Of a DNA stretch of 64,000 nucleotides, positions 39,208 through 47,725 are shown piece after piece. Below the pieces are notes generated by a model, which was given only the letters and a program-made list of their open reading frames with translations, did not search any database and was not told the origin of the DNA. Source of the stretch: Pseudomonas taiwanensis DSM 21245 (GTDB lineage Bacteria > Pseudomonadota > Gammaproteobacteria > Pseudomonadales > Pseudomonadaceae); the NCBI RefSeq assembly GCF_000425785.1, contig NZ_AUEC01000011.1, forward strand, positions 1-64,000, in the 5' to 3' direction. How positions within the stretch are numbered: the stretch's first letter is position 1; the number at the start of each line of letters is the position of its first letter. Both the position numbers and the translations under genes were made by a program.

Positions 39208-41625
39208 ATGAAAGAAACCCCGCGCGCCTCTGGCGCCACAACCCTCATTCTGGTCGGCTTGGGCGTAATCGTCGCCCTGCTTGGCCTTCTCCTGGCTGCT
39301 GGCGGCATCAAGCTCGCTGGCCTGGGCGGTTCCTGGTACTTCCTGATCGGCGGCCTGGCCATGGCCATCGCCGGCGTCCTCATCGCACGCCGCAAGGTCG
39401 CCGGTGCCTGGCTGTACGCCCTGTTCCTGGTCGGTACCGTGATCTGGGCGCTGGTCGATGCCGGCTTGCAGTTCTGGCCGCTGTTCTCGCGCCTGTTCAT
39501 GTTTGCCGCGATTGGCTTGGTGGTGGCATTGGTGTACCCAATGCTGGCCCGCGCCAACGGTGCCAGCGCCGGCCGTGGCGCTTATGGCATCGCGGGCGTA
39601 TTGGCTGTGGTGCTGGCCATCGCCGTCGGCAACATGTTCGTTGCCCACCCCAGTGTCGCCCCCACCGGTAAAGGCCCTGGCCTGACCCCAGTGGCGCCGG
39701 AAAAAGCACAGAAAGACTGGGCCCACTACGGCAACACCGAAGGTGGCAGCCGCTTCGCCGCGCTGGACCAGATCAACCGCGCCAACGTCGACAAGCTGCA
39801 GGTGGCCTGGACCTACCGCACCGGTGACGTCGCCCTCAGCGACGGCAACGGGGCCGAGGACCAGCTGACCCCCCTGCAGATCGGCAGCAAGGTGTTCATC
39901 TGCACGCCGCACAACAACCTGATCGCCCTTGACGCCGACACCGGCAAAGAGCTGTGGAAGAACGAGATCAACGCCCAGTCCAAAGTCTGGCAGCGTTGCC
40001 GTGGCATGGCCTACTTCGACGCCACCGCGCCGATCGCACAGCCGACCCAGCCAAACAGCTCGCCAATCACCCAGGCCAGCGTGCCAGCCGGCGCCAACTG
40101 CCAGCGTCGCCTGCTGACCAACACCATCGACGGTCGCCTGATTGCCGTCGACGCCGACAATGGTGAGTTTTGCCAGGGCTTCGGCAACAATGGCCAGGTC
40201 GACCTCAAGGCTGGCCTGGGCAACGTCCCTGACTCCTACTACCAGCTTTCGTCCGCGCCGCTGATGGCCGGTACCACCGTCGTGGTCGGCGGCCGCGTTG
40301 CCGATAACGTCCAGACCGACATGCCAGGCGGCGTGATCCGTGGCTTCGACGTCATCACCGGGGCCATGCGCTGGGCGTTCGACCCAGGCAATCCGGAAGA
40401 TCGCAACGCACCGACAGGTGACAATACCTACGTGCGAAGCACCCCCAACAGCTGGGCACCCATGTCGTACGATCCGGCGATGAACACCGTGTTCCTGCCG
40501 ATGGGTTCCTCGTCCACCGACATCTACGGTGTCGAGCGCAGCAAGCTGGACCACACCTACGGCGCGTCGGTGCTGGCCCTCGACGCCACCACCGGCAACC
40601 AGAAGTGGGTGTTCCAGACCGTACACAATGACCTGTGGGACTTCGACCTGCCAATGCAGCCGAGCCTGATCGACTTCACCAAGGACGACGGCAAATCCGT
40701 TCCTGCGGTGGTGATCGGCACCAAGGCTGGGCAGATCTATGTACTCGACCGCGCCACCGGCAAGCCGCTGACCCAGGTTGACGAAGTACCGGTCAAGCCG
40801 GGCAATATCCCTAACGAGCCGTACTCCCCGACGCAACCGAAATCGGTGGGTATGCCGCAGATCGGCGCGCAGACCCTGACCGAATCGGACATGTGGGGTG
40901 CCACGCCGTTCGACCAGCTGCTGTGCCGCATCGACTTCAAGAAAATGCGCTACGACGGCCTGTACACCGCGCCGGGTACCGACCTGTCGCTGAGCTTCCC
41001 GGGTTCGCTGGGTGGCATGAACTGGGGCAGCATCTCTACCGATCCGGTACACGGTTTCATCTTCGTCAACGACATGCGCCTGGGCCTGTGGATCCAGATG
41101 ATCCCATCGCAGAACAAGGGTCAGGCCGCAGGTGGTGGTGAAGCATTGAACACCGGCATGGGCGCGGTACCTCTCAAGGGCACGCCTTACGCGGTGAACA
41201 AGAACCGCTTCCTGTCGGTAGCCGGCATTCCATGCCAGGCACCGCCTTTTGGCACCCTGACCGCCATCGACATGAAAACCCGTCAGGTTGCCTGGCAGGT
41301 TCCGGTCGGCACCGTCGAAGACACTGGCCCGCTCGGCATTCGTATGCACCTGCCAATCAAGATCGGCCTGCCGACCCTTGGCGGCACCCTGTCGACCCAA
41401 GGTGGCCTGGTGTTCATCGCCGGCACCCAGGACTTCTACCTGCGCGCCTACGACAGCAGCAACGGTAACGAGATCTGGAAAGCCCGCCTGCCCGTAGGCA
41501 GCCAGGGTGGCCCGATGACCTATGTCTCGCCGAAAACCGGCAAGCAGTATGTGGTCGTCACTGCCGGCGGTGCCCGTCAGTCGACCGACCGTGGCGACTA
41601 CGTCATTTCGTACGCCTTGCCGTAA
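39208..41625 (+). CDS. gcd: Quinoprotein (PQQ) glucose dehydrogenase
   Basis: An 805-residue membrane-bound enzyme. Five N-terminal membrane segments (about 12-142) are followed by an eight-bladed PQQ propeller: QINRANVDKLQVAWTYRTGD at the start, LIALDADTGKELW, VFQTVHNDLWDFDLPMQPS and the late GGTLSTQGGLVFIAGTQD. It oxidises glucose to gluconolactone in the periplasm and feeds electrons to ubiquinone. The resulting gluconate can be imported by GntP. Upstream 299 bases (38909-39207) hold no other gene I recognise. The start has a poor ribosome site. A long open frame on the opposite strand is a codon-bias shadow. Confidence 0.97.
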   Translation: MKETPRASGATTLILVGLGVIVALLGLLLAAGGIKLAGLGGSWYFLIGGLAMAIAGVLIARRKVAGAWLYALFLVGTVIWALVDAGLQFWPLFSRLFMFAAIGLVVALVYPMLARANGASAGRGAYGIAGVLAVVLAIAVGNMFVAHPSVAPTGKGPGLTPVAPEKAQKDWAHYGNTEGGSRFAALDQINRANVDKLQVAWTYRTGDVALSDGNGAEDQLTPLQIGSKVFICTPHNNLIALDADTGKELWKNEINAQSKVWQRCRGMAYFDATAPIAQPTQPNSSPITQASVPAGANCQRRLLTNTIDGRLIAVDADNGEFCQGFGNNGQVDLKAGLGNVPDSYYQLSSAPLMAGTTVVVGGRVADNVQTDMPGGVIRGFDVITGAMRWAFDPGNPEDRNAPTGDNTYVRSTPNSWAPMSYDPAMNTVFLPMGSSSTDIYGVERSKLDHTYGASVLALDATTGNQKWVFQTVHNDLWDFDLPMQPSLIDFTKDDGKSVPAVVIGTKAGQIYVLDRATGKPLTQVDEVPVKPGNIPNEPYSPTQPKSVGMPQIGAQTLTESDMWGATPFDQLLCRIDFKKMRYDGLYTAPGTDLSLSFPGSLGGMNWGSISTDPVHGFIFVNDMRLGLWIQMIPSQNKGQAAGGGEALNTGMGAVPLKGTPYAVNKNRFLSVAGIPCQAPPFGTLTAIDMKTRQVAWQVPVGTVEDTGPLGIRMHLPIKIGLPTLGGTLSTQGGLVFIAGTQDFYLRAYDSSNGNEIWKARLPVGSQGGPMTYVSPKTGKQYVVVTAGGARQSTDRGDYVISYALP

Positions 41626-41640
41626 ACCGCTTCGTCCGTC

Positions 41641-41705
41641 ATCACCGGCAAGCCGGCCACTACAGGACCCGCGAAGGTCCCAGTAGTGGCCGGCTTGCTG
41701 GCGAT
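41641..41705. repeat. REP-type inverted repeat between gcd and oprB
   Basis: Arms of 23 bases (41641-41663 and 41683-41705) match at 21 positions and enclose a 19-base loop. Sequence of the type ccggcaagccggc...gccggcttgctgg is characteristic of extragenic palindromes of the P. putida group. It may reduce read-through from gcd to oprB or stabilise the gcd message. Confidence 0.8.
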
Positions 41706-41736
41706 GAGGCCCTGAAAGACTATCCGAGACCCCGTA

Positions 41737-43008
41737 ATGTCCCCCGCTCTTCGCTACACCCCCACTGCTCTACTCCTGGCCCTGGCCAGTACCACAGCCC
41801 TGGCCGATGGCGACCTCATGACCCGCAGCACCCTGACCGGTGACTGGGGCGGCCTGCGTCACCAGCTGGAAGAGGACGGCATCAAATTCACCGGTGACTA
41901 CAGCGGCGAAACCGCCTACAACGCCCATGGCGGCCTGCACCGCTCCGCGCGCTATTCGCAGAACCTCAAGCTCGGTGTGCAGTTTGACCTGTCCAAGCTC
42001 TATGGCCTGGATAACGGCGGCAAAGTCCAACTGACCATCAATGACCGTCGCGGCAACAGCGCCTCGGAAGATCTGGTGGGCAACCGTCTTCCGATCCAGG
42101 AAAACTACGGCGGCCTTTACACCCGCCTGACCGAACTGAGCTATGAGCGCACCCTGTTCACCCCGGCGCTGAACGTCAAGCTCGGCTACATGGCCATGGG
42201 CAACGACCTGGGCGGGCTGGACAGCGGCATCCTGTGCAACTTCATGAACGCCGGTTTCTGCGGCCACCCATTGAACATGTCGGGCGGTAGCGGCTGGACC
42301 AACTATCCCAACGCCCACCTCGGCGTGCGTGTGAAGTACGACTTCTCGCCGTCCTGGCAGTTGCGCGTCGCGGCGTTCAATGTCGACCCCGAAAGCAATG
42401 GCAACTCCAGTCGCGCCTGGCACCTGGGGCCGAAGCACACCACCGGCACCGTGGTTCCGGTAGAGCTGGTGTACAAGCTTCAAGGCGAGCTGCCGGGCGA
42501 GTACAAGCTGGGCTATTACTACGACAGCTCCGATGTAAAACGCATTGGCAGCGACGACGAAGTGTCGGGCCGTGGTGGTCACTACCTGCTGATCGACCAA
42601 GCCGTGTGGAACGATCCGCAATCGGCTGGCCGCAGCCTGCATGCCTTCGGCCAGTATTCGGCATCGAGCAAGGCCGCCTCGCCATTCACCAAGTGGTATG
42701 GCGCCGGTGTGGTGCTGTACAAGCCGTTCGAAGGGCGCCCTCGCGATACCCTGGCCCTGGGTTACGGTCGCGCCGTGCCGAACCCGCGTAGCCGCGACGT
42801 GCTGGAAGAAACTGCGCTGAACAATGGCCAGGCCTTCCCCGATATCGACAGCGCCGAACAACTGATCGAGCTGAGCTACGGCTACCAGGCCACTCCATGG
42901 CTGAACCTGCGACCTGATGTGCAATACATCATCGAGCCAGGCGCCTTCTCCGGAAAGGACATCGACAACGCACTGGTGGTTGGCCTGCAGGTCAAAGCCA
43001 CGTTCTGA
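41737..43008 (+). CDS. oprB: Carbohydrate-selective porin OprB
   Basis: A 423-residue outer-membrane porin. A signal peptide (1-23, STTALA) is followed by the OprB family start TLTGDWGGLRHQLEEDGI and repeated amphipathic beta-strands, ending with the C-terminal aromatic phenylalanine (KATF) used in outer-membrane assembly. It lets glucose and other sugars into the periplasm, where Gcd, encoded upstream, oxidises them. The position beside gcd is typical of P. putida. Confidence 0.95.
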   Translation: MSPALRYTPTALLLALASTTALADGDLMTRSTLTGDWGGLRHQLEEDGIKFTGDYSGETAYNAHGGLHRSARYSQNLKLGVQFDLSKLYGLDNGGKVQLTINDRRGNSASEDLVGNRLPIQENYGGLYTRLTELSYERTLFTPALNVKLGYMAMGNDLGGLDSGILCNFMNAGFCGHPLNMSGGSGWTNYPNAHLGVRVKYDFSPSWQLRVAAFNVDPESNGNSSRAWHLGPKHTTGTVVPVELVYKLQGELPGEYKLGYYYDSSDVKRIGSDDEVSGRGGHYLLIDQAVWNDPQSAGRSLHAFGQYSASSKAASPFTKWYGAGVVLYKPFEGRPRDTLALGYGRAVPNPRSRDVLEETALNNGQAFPDIDSAEQLIELSYGYQATPWLNLRPDVQYIIEPGAFSGKDIDNALVVGLQVKATF

Positions 43009-43179
43009 TAGCGGTTCAGGCTAGAACGCGCCGGTGGTTTGCGCGCCCTTTTCCATCAAGGGAAGGGGGCAACCGCCGGCCCGTCCCCCCAAGGCTCAGG
43101 CCGAGTTCGGATAACGCTGGCCAAACGATGCAGAGCAGCTTTACTAGAGGATAACGAGCTTTGGAAACGGTGGGCGCCC

Positions 43180-43566
43180 ATGAAGATCGTAGTCACCAGC
43201 ATCCTCGTAGACGACCAGGCCAAGGCCCTTTCCTTCTACCATTACGTGCTCGGCTTCGAACCCAAGCATGACCTGCCCATGGGCCAGCATCGCTGGCTGA
43301 CCCTCACCTCACCCAATGACCCTGACGGGGTCGAACTGCTGCTCGAACCGGATGTACACCCTGCAGCAAAGACCTACAAGTCAGCGCTCAAGCAGGAGGG
43401 TATTCCCTTCACGACCTTTCGGGTGCGCGATATCCAGGCCGAGTACGCCCGCCTGTGCAAAGCTGGCGTGAGGTTCACCCAGCCGCCTACCGTCATGGGG
43501 CCGGTCACCACCGCGGTGTTCGATGACACTTGCGGCAACCTGATCCAGCTCGCCCAGAAGCACTGA
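43180..43566 (+). CDS. VOC-superfamily protein
   Basis: A 128-residue glyoxalase/bleomycin-resistance-type protein. Two beta-alpha-beta-beta-beta modules are visible: KIVVTSILVDDQAKALSFY, VELLLEP, TFRVRDIQAEYARL and TAVFDDTCGNLIQL. Candidate metal or substrate residues are H42-type and E62-type positions, not certain. The ATG at 43180 is chosen because the open frame upstream is not family-like. It is convergent with the kinase gene by 6 bases. Substrate is unknown. Confidence 0.85.
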   Translation: MKIVVTSILVDDQAKALSFYHYVLGFEPKHDLPMGQHRWLTLTSPNDPDGVELLLEPDVHPAAKTYKSALKQEGIPFTTFRVRDIQAEYARLCKAGVRFTQPPTVMGPVTTAVFDDTCGNLIQLAQKH

Positions 43567-43572
43567 AGGCAT

Positions 43573-44940
43573 TCACGACTTCGTCGGTAGACGCAGCGTT
43601 GCACGCAAGCCATGCGGTGCCCGGTTGTCCAACTGCACGCTGCCGCCCACGCGGCTCATGATGGCGGCGACGATCGATAGCCCCAACCCAGCGCCATTGG
43701 GTGCATCCTTGCTGTAGAAGCGCTCAAAGACCCGCTTCAGGTTCGCAGGCTCGATGCCAGGCCCTTCGTCATCAACATCCAGCCGCACTGTCTGGCCCTC
43801 GCGACGCAGGCGTACACTCACCCGTCCACCCGCCGGCGAATGATCTGCAGCGTTGGTCACAAGGTTCTGGATGGCGATACCCAGGGCACCGGCATCGGCA
43901 CTGACGCGGTAGTCAGCTTCGGCAATGTCCAGGGAAGGCTCCAGTCCTCGTGCGAGCATCCAAGGGGTCAGGTCGGCCAGGGTATCGGTGACCACCTCAG
44001 CCAGATCGACCGGCTGCCAGTCACGCGGGCCCAGTTGTGGCTCTAGCCGCGCCAGGGTCAGCAGTTGGTTGACCACCCGGGCAAGGCGGTCGACACCACC
44101 AATCAGGTAGGTCAGCGCCTTTTGTCGCTCCGCCTCGCTGGCAGCAGCAAGCGCGTTCTGCGCATGCAGGCGCAGAATTGCCAACGGCGTGCGCATCTCA
44201 TGGGCGGCATCGGCGATGAAACGGTGCTCGCGTCGGAGCATTTCGTCGATCTGCGCGAGCAACCGGTTGATCGCGGCCTGCATGGGCTCGAGCTCAGCCG
44301 GTAGCGGTACCAGCTGCAAGGGCTCGAGGGATTCGGCGTGGCGCGCGCGTATGACCGTGGCCATGTTCTGCAACGGCTTCAGCCCCCAGCCAATCGCCGC
44401 CCAGACCAACAGTGCCAGCACCAGGCTGCCGAGCAGGAACGGCATCAACGTGTGGCGCACGATGCGGTCGATCAGGTCATAGCGAACATCGTTGCGCTCG
44501 CCGACCCAGATCACCCAGCGCTTTTCGGGTACCGGCAGCATGAAACTGCGCCAGCGCTGCTCGGCCACGACGATATCGGCAAACCCCGGCGTGCGCGGGG
44601 CTGGCTCGATACGCGGTGCGCTGGGCGTGTGCACCAGCAAACTGCCATCATCGGACCAGACCTGGAATGCCAGCTTGCTTTCATAAGGGTGGCCCACCCT
44701 GTGGTGCCCCGCCTTGCTCAGCGCCTCGTTGAAGGCACGGTAGAGGGCATCGCGGCTCTGTTCCTGCACCGGCAGGCTCATGATCCCTTGCAACAGCCGC
44801 GCGTTCTGCGCCAGGTGGGCGTCATAGACCTCGTTAATTTCGTGTCGACTGTCGTGGTAGTTGTACAGCGCAAGCGCTCCGCTCCCGACCAGCAACGACA
44901 GCATGACGCGCCACAACGTGCGCTGGCGCAATGAACTCAT
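43573..44940 (-). CDS. QseC/PmrB-like sensor histidine kinase
   Basis: A 455-residue kinase. Membrane segments lie near residues 11-27 and 163-186, with a periplasmic domain of about 135 residues between them. A HAMP-like linker precedes HisKA with H247 (FIADAAHEMRTPLA), and the HATPase has NLVTNAADHS, DEGPGI and GAGLGLSIV. It overlaps its regulator gene by four bases and is the last of seven coupled minus-strand genes from 49853 downwards, which makes its signal probably related to that pathway. Confidence 0.92.
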   Translation of the reverse strand: MSSLRQRTLWRVMLSLLVGSGALALYNYHDSRHEINEVYDAHLAQNARLLQGIMSLPVQEQSRDALYRAFNEALSKAGHHRVGHPYESKLAFQVWSDDGSLLVHTPSAPRIEPAPRTPGFADIVVAEQRWRSFMLPVPEKRWVIWVGERNDVRYDLIDRIVRHTLMPFLLGSLVLALLVWAAIGWGLKPLQNMATVIRARHAESLEPLQLVPLPAELEPMQAAINRLLAQIDEMLRREHRFIADAAHEMRTPLAILRLHAQNALAAASEAERQKALTYLIGGVDRLARVVNQLLTLARLEPQLGPRDWQPVDLAEVVTDTLADLTPWMLARGLEPSLDIAEADYRVSADAGALGIAIQNLVTNAADHSPAGGRVSVRLRREGQTVRLDVDDEGPGIEPANLKRVFERFYSKDAPNGAGLGLSIVAAIMSRVGGSVQLDNRAPHGLRATLRLPTKS

Positions 44941-45599
44941 CGATGGCCTTCCACCAGGTAGCCAATACCTCGCACGGTTCGGATCAAGCCATTGAACAGC
45001 TTCTTGCGCAGCTGGTAGATGTTCACCTCCAGGGTGTTGCTTTCAGGCTCCTCATCCCACCCATACAACAACTGGGTCAGGCGCTCACGGGTGAAGACCT
45101 TGCCCGGTTGCGCGAGCAGTTCGTGCAGCAAGCGATACTCCTTGGGTGTCAGCACCACCGGCTGGTCCAAGTAATACACCTGCTGGGTCGCAGGGTCCAG
45201 ACGCACCCCGGCATGTTCGATGACCAGTTGCGCACGACCGGCACTGCGGCGCAGCAGGGCCCGCAACCGGGCCTTGAGCTCGTTCAGGTCGAAGGGTTTG
45301 ACCAGGTAGTCGTCGGCACCGGCATCCAGGCCATTGATGCGATCTTCGGTGGCATCCCTGGCGGTGAGTATCAGCACTGGCAGGTTCTTGCCGCTGGCGC
45401 GCAGGCGCCTGAGCAGTTCGATACCGTCCAACCGGGGCAGCCCCAGGTCCAGGATGACCAAATCGAAAGCCTCGTGCACCAGGGCGTGCAGCGCACTGGC
45501 GCCATCCTGCAGCCAGTCGAGGGTATACCCTTCCTGGCGCAGGCCGTCACAGATCCCCTCTCCTAACGCTGCATCATCTTCAACCAGCAGTAGACGCAT
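44937..45599 (-). CDS. OmpR-family response regulator (QseB-like)
   Basis: A 220-residue regulator with a receiver (about 1-115; D51 in LVILDLGLPRLDG, switch K101 in LVKPFD) and an OmpR winged helix (about 125-218; LTPKEYRLLHELLAQPGK and LEVNIYQLRKKL). Its start is 2 bases after the TPR gene stop, and it overlaps the kinase start by ATGA, so it belongs to the same transcript. It may autoregulate the seven-gene operon. Confidence 0.93.
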   Translation of the reverse strand: MRLLLVEDDAALGEGICDGLRQEGYTLDWLQDGASALHALVHEAFDLVILDLGLPRLDGIELLRRLRASGKNLPVLILTARDATEDRINGLDAGADDYLVKPFDLNELKARLRALLRRSAGRAQLVIEHAGVRLDPATQQVYYLDQPVVLTPKEYRLLHELLAQPGKVFTRERLTQLLYGWDEEPESNTLEVNIYQLRKKLFNGLIRTVRGIGYLVEGHR

Positions 45600-45601
45600 G
45601 C

Positions 45602-46243
45602 TTAATCCTGCTTGTCCTTGATTGCCTTGAGTAAAGCATCGATTTCCCCTCGCCGGCCCTGGTCGGCCAATTCGCGGCCGGGCCGGGCGGGCGCTTGCAA
45701 GGCCTTCTGCAGTGCGGCGCGGGCCTCATCGTAGCGGTTCTGCCGATACAAGTGGTCAGCCCAGAAGTAGTTGCTGTCGATGCCATCAGGGTTGATCGCC
45801 AGGGCTTGACGCAACATCGCTTCGGCCTTGTCATGGTCGCCAAAACTCAATGGCCACCCCGGCACCTGATCATACAGCGCCCCCAAGCTTGTGTAAGCGG
45901 AGCCTTGCAGGGCCTTGGGGTCCATGGCCAAGGCCTTTTCCAGGCTGGCCCGTGCCGCCTTGACCTTGCCCAATGCCCCTATCCCGCCGGTGGCACCCGC
46001 CCAACTGCTGTTGACGATTCCGTCCCAGATCAACGGCTCGGCTGAACCTGGGTGCTGGTGAACCAGGGCCGCCGATTGCCCGGCCAGGGCCTCGAACGCG
46101 GCAGCCTGCTGCGCCTCGGGTACACGGTAGCGAACCTCGGCCCAGCGCTGCTGGATGGCACCGAGCTGCTGCGTGCCGGCTTGATCCAAGGCCCAGGTGA
46201 AAGGCGCGATGACCAGCAGACTGGCCAGTATCAGGGGTTTCAT
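45602..46243 (-). CDS. Exported TPR-repeat protein
   Basis: A 213-residue protein with a signal peptide (1-17, ending TWA) and two or more tetratricopeptide-like repeats (about 95-190; AARASLEKALAMDPKAL, AEAMLRQALAINPDG and EARAALQKALQAP). TPR proteins act as scaffolds. The ATG at 46243 overlaps the SDR stop (ATGA), and its stop is 2 bases from the regulator start. It has no known catalytic motif. Its job in the operon may be to hold a partner in the periplasm or to link the pathway to envelope sensing. The assignment is inference. Confidence 0.85.
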   Translation of the reverse strand: MKPLILASLLVIAPFTWALDQAGTQQLGAIQQRWAEVRYRVPEAQQAAAFEALAGQSAALVHQHPGSAEPLIWDGIVNSSWAGATGGIGALGKVKAARASLEKALAMDPKALQGSAYTSLGALYDQVPGWPLSFGDHDKAEAMLRQALAINPDGIDSNYFWADHLYRQNRYDEARAALQKALQAPARPGRELADQGRRGEIDALLKAIKDKQD

Positions 46244-47046
46244 TTGCTCGACTCCTTGCTGTGCGAGGTGCTGTAGCGGCGAATCAGCGGCAGTTGCTTG
46301 CGCAGCGCGCGGTCGACCACGCCCGGTAGCATGCCGTTCAGACGGACGAATAATTTCTCTGGCCACCCCAGGTACAGCTCGTTGCGGTCCGATTGCACCG
46401 CCGCCAGCACGGCGCGGGCAACATTTTGCGGGTCGTCCATGCCCACCTTCAAAGCCTGGTTCAAGGCCGTCGCTGCACTACTGTTCATTGCCGTACGGGT
46501 GGCCCTAGGGGCGGCATACAGCACGCTTACCGTGGTGTCGGCCAGTTCGCGCCGCAAGGCTTCGGAGAAACCACGCAGGGCAAACTTGCTGGCACAGTAG
46601 GTGGCGTAGCCTGGGTAACCGATCGAGCCATAGGTCGAGCCTACGTTCACCACCAATGCCGCAGGCTGTTCGCGCAGCAGTGGCAGGCAGATGCGGGTGA
46701 GCTTCACTGCGGCTTTGATGTTCAGGTCGAACAGTTCGTCGAGCGCGGCTTCGTCGAGCTGTTCGATCAAGGCGAAACGGTTAACGCCCGCCGCGTTGAT
46801 CAACACATTGAAACCGCCCATGGCCCGCGCCGCTGCCAACACCTCGCCGCGGCCTTCGGCGCTGCACAGATCAGCCGCCTGCCAGCGCAATTGCTGCGGG
46901 TAGCGATTCATCAGGCTGCTCAGCTTGCCCAGGTGGCGGCTGACCGCCAACACCCGCGCCCCCGCCGCGCAGAGTTGATCCGCCAACTCAAGGCCAATGC
47001 CGCCGCTCGCGCCAGTCAGCACCACCACGCAGTCAGACAGCCGCAT
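46240..47046 (-). CDS. Short-chain dehydrogenase/reductase
   Basis: A 268-residue classical SDR. The NAD(P)-binding motif TGASGGIG is at residues 11-18, NAAG at about 86-89, and the catalytic set S-x12-Y-x3-K reads GSTYGSIGYPGYATYCASK. A basic residue after the first glycine loop (SRHLGK) suggests NADPH. It presumably reduces or oxidises a carbonyl made or used by the neighbouring enzymes. It overlaps the oxidase gene upstream by 14 bases and the TPR gene by four. Confidence 0.92.
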   Translation of the reverse strand: MRLSDCVVVLTGASGGIGLELADQLCAAGARVLAVSRHLGKLSSLMNRYPQQLRWQAADLCSAEGRGEVLAAARAMGGFNVLINAAGVNRFALIEQLDEAALDELFDLNIKAAVKLTRICLPLLREQPAALVVNVGSTYGSIGYPGYATYCASKFALRGFSEALRRELADTTVSVLYAAPRATRTAMNSSAATALNQALKVGMDDPQNVARAVLAAVQSDRNELYLGWPEKLFVRLNGMLPGVVDRALRKQLPLIRRYSTSHSKESSK

Positions 47047-47713
47047 GGCGCACCTCGCCCCGGTTGGCGCGTGGCAACCCTTCGAACATCGCGGTGTACA
47101 GCCGGTACACCACTTTCGCTGCGTGGACTACAGCCTGCTGGTCCTCGGGACTGTCGAGGCGATCCATCAGCTTGCGATACGTGGCCATGTGGTCCTGATC
47201 CAGCGCGCCGTGGGAGCTGAGGTAGCTGAATGCGGTGTCCGGCAGGCCGAGGCCTTGCTTCAGGGAACCGGCAGCCTGAGTGGCCAAGGCAATGCTGGTG
47301 CCTTCCAGTACATTGACCATTCCGAACAGCGCCACGGGGTTGCCACGGGCGACCTGGTCATAGAGAAACGCCACCATCAGCTCGATGGGTAGCGCCGGCC
47401 GCGCATCGCGTACCTGTTGCGGCTCGCCACCGCAGGCAGCGATGTCATTGAGAATCCAGTGTTCGTGGCCATATTCTTCTTCGATGTACTCGCACACCGC
47501 ACCGCGTAGCCACTCCAGCCGCTCAGGCAGTCTCGCCCCGCAGGCCATCATCAGTGGCACGGTATGCCGGACATGGTGATACGCCTGGCCGAGGAAGGCC
47601 CTGTAGGACTCAAGGCTGGCCTTGCCGTCAAGCGCGTCCTTGATCACAGGCACATTGAACAACGCCGTACGTTCCTCGGCGGTTTCCGCTTGCAAGGTTG
47701 CAAAGAATGACAT
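47033..47713 (-). CDS. Haem-oxygenase-like di-iron oxidase candidate (TenA/PqqC-like fold)
   Basis: A 226-residue all-helical protein of the TenA/PqqC/UndA fold. The residues expected for a haem-oxygenase-like di-iron (HDO) site are all present in the expected order: E80-x2-H83 in EEEYGHEH, E137 in NVLEGTS, and H168-x3-D172-x2-H175 in SHGALDQDH. Known HDO enzymes (UndA, SznF, BesC) use O2 to cleave or oxidise unactivated C-C or N-C centres. The usual label for such proteins is TenA-like or iron-containing redox enzyme. Substrate is unknown. It overlaps the SDR gene start by 14 bases and follows the ligase gene by 12. Confidence 0.82.
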   Translation of the reverse strand: MSFFATLQAETAEERTALFNVPVIKDALDGKASLESYRAFLGQAYHHVRHTVPLMMACGARLPERLEWLRGAVCEYIEEEYGHEHWILNDIAACGGEPQQVRDARPALPIELMVAFLYDQVARGNPVALFGMVNVLEGTSIALATQAAGSLKQGLGLPDTAFSYLSSHGALDQDHMATYRKLMDRLDSPEDQQAVVHAAKVVYRLYTAMFEGLPRANRGEVRHAAV

Positions 47714-47725
47714 GATGGACCTCTT

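Noticed and set aside
39154..41400. A 748-codon open frame on the strand opposite gcd
   Set aside because: It mirrors gcd codon for codon and is a product of strong third-position GC bias; the translation has no recognisable domain.
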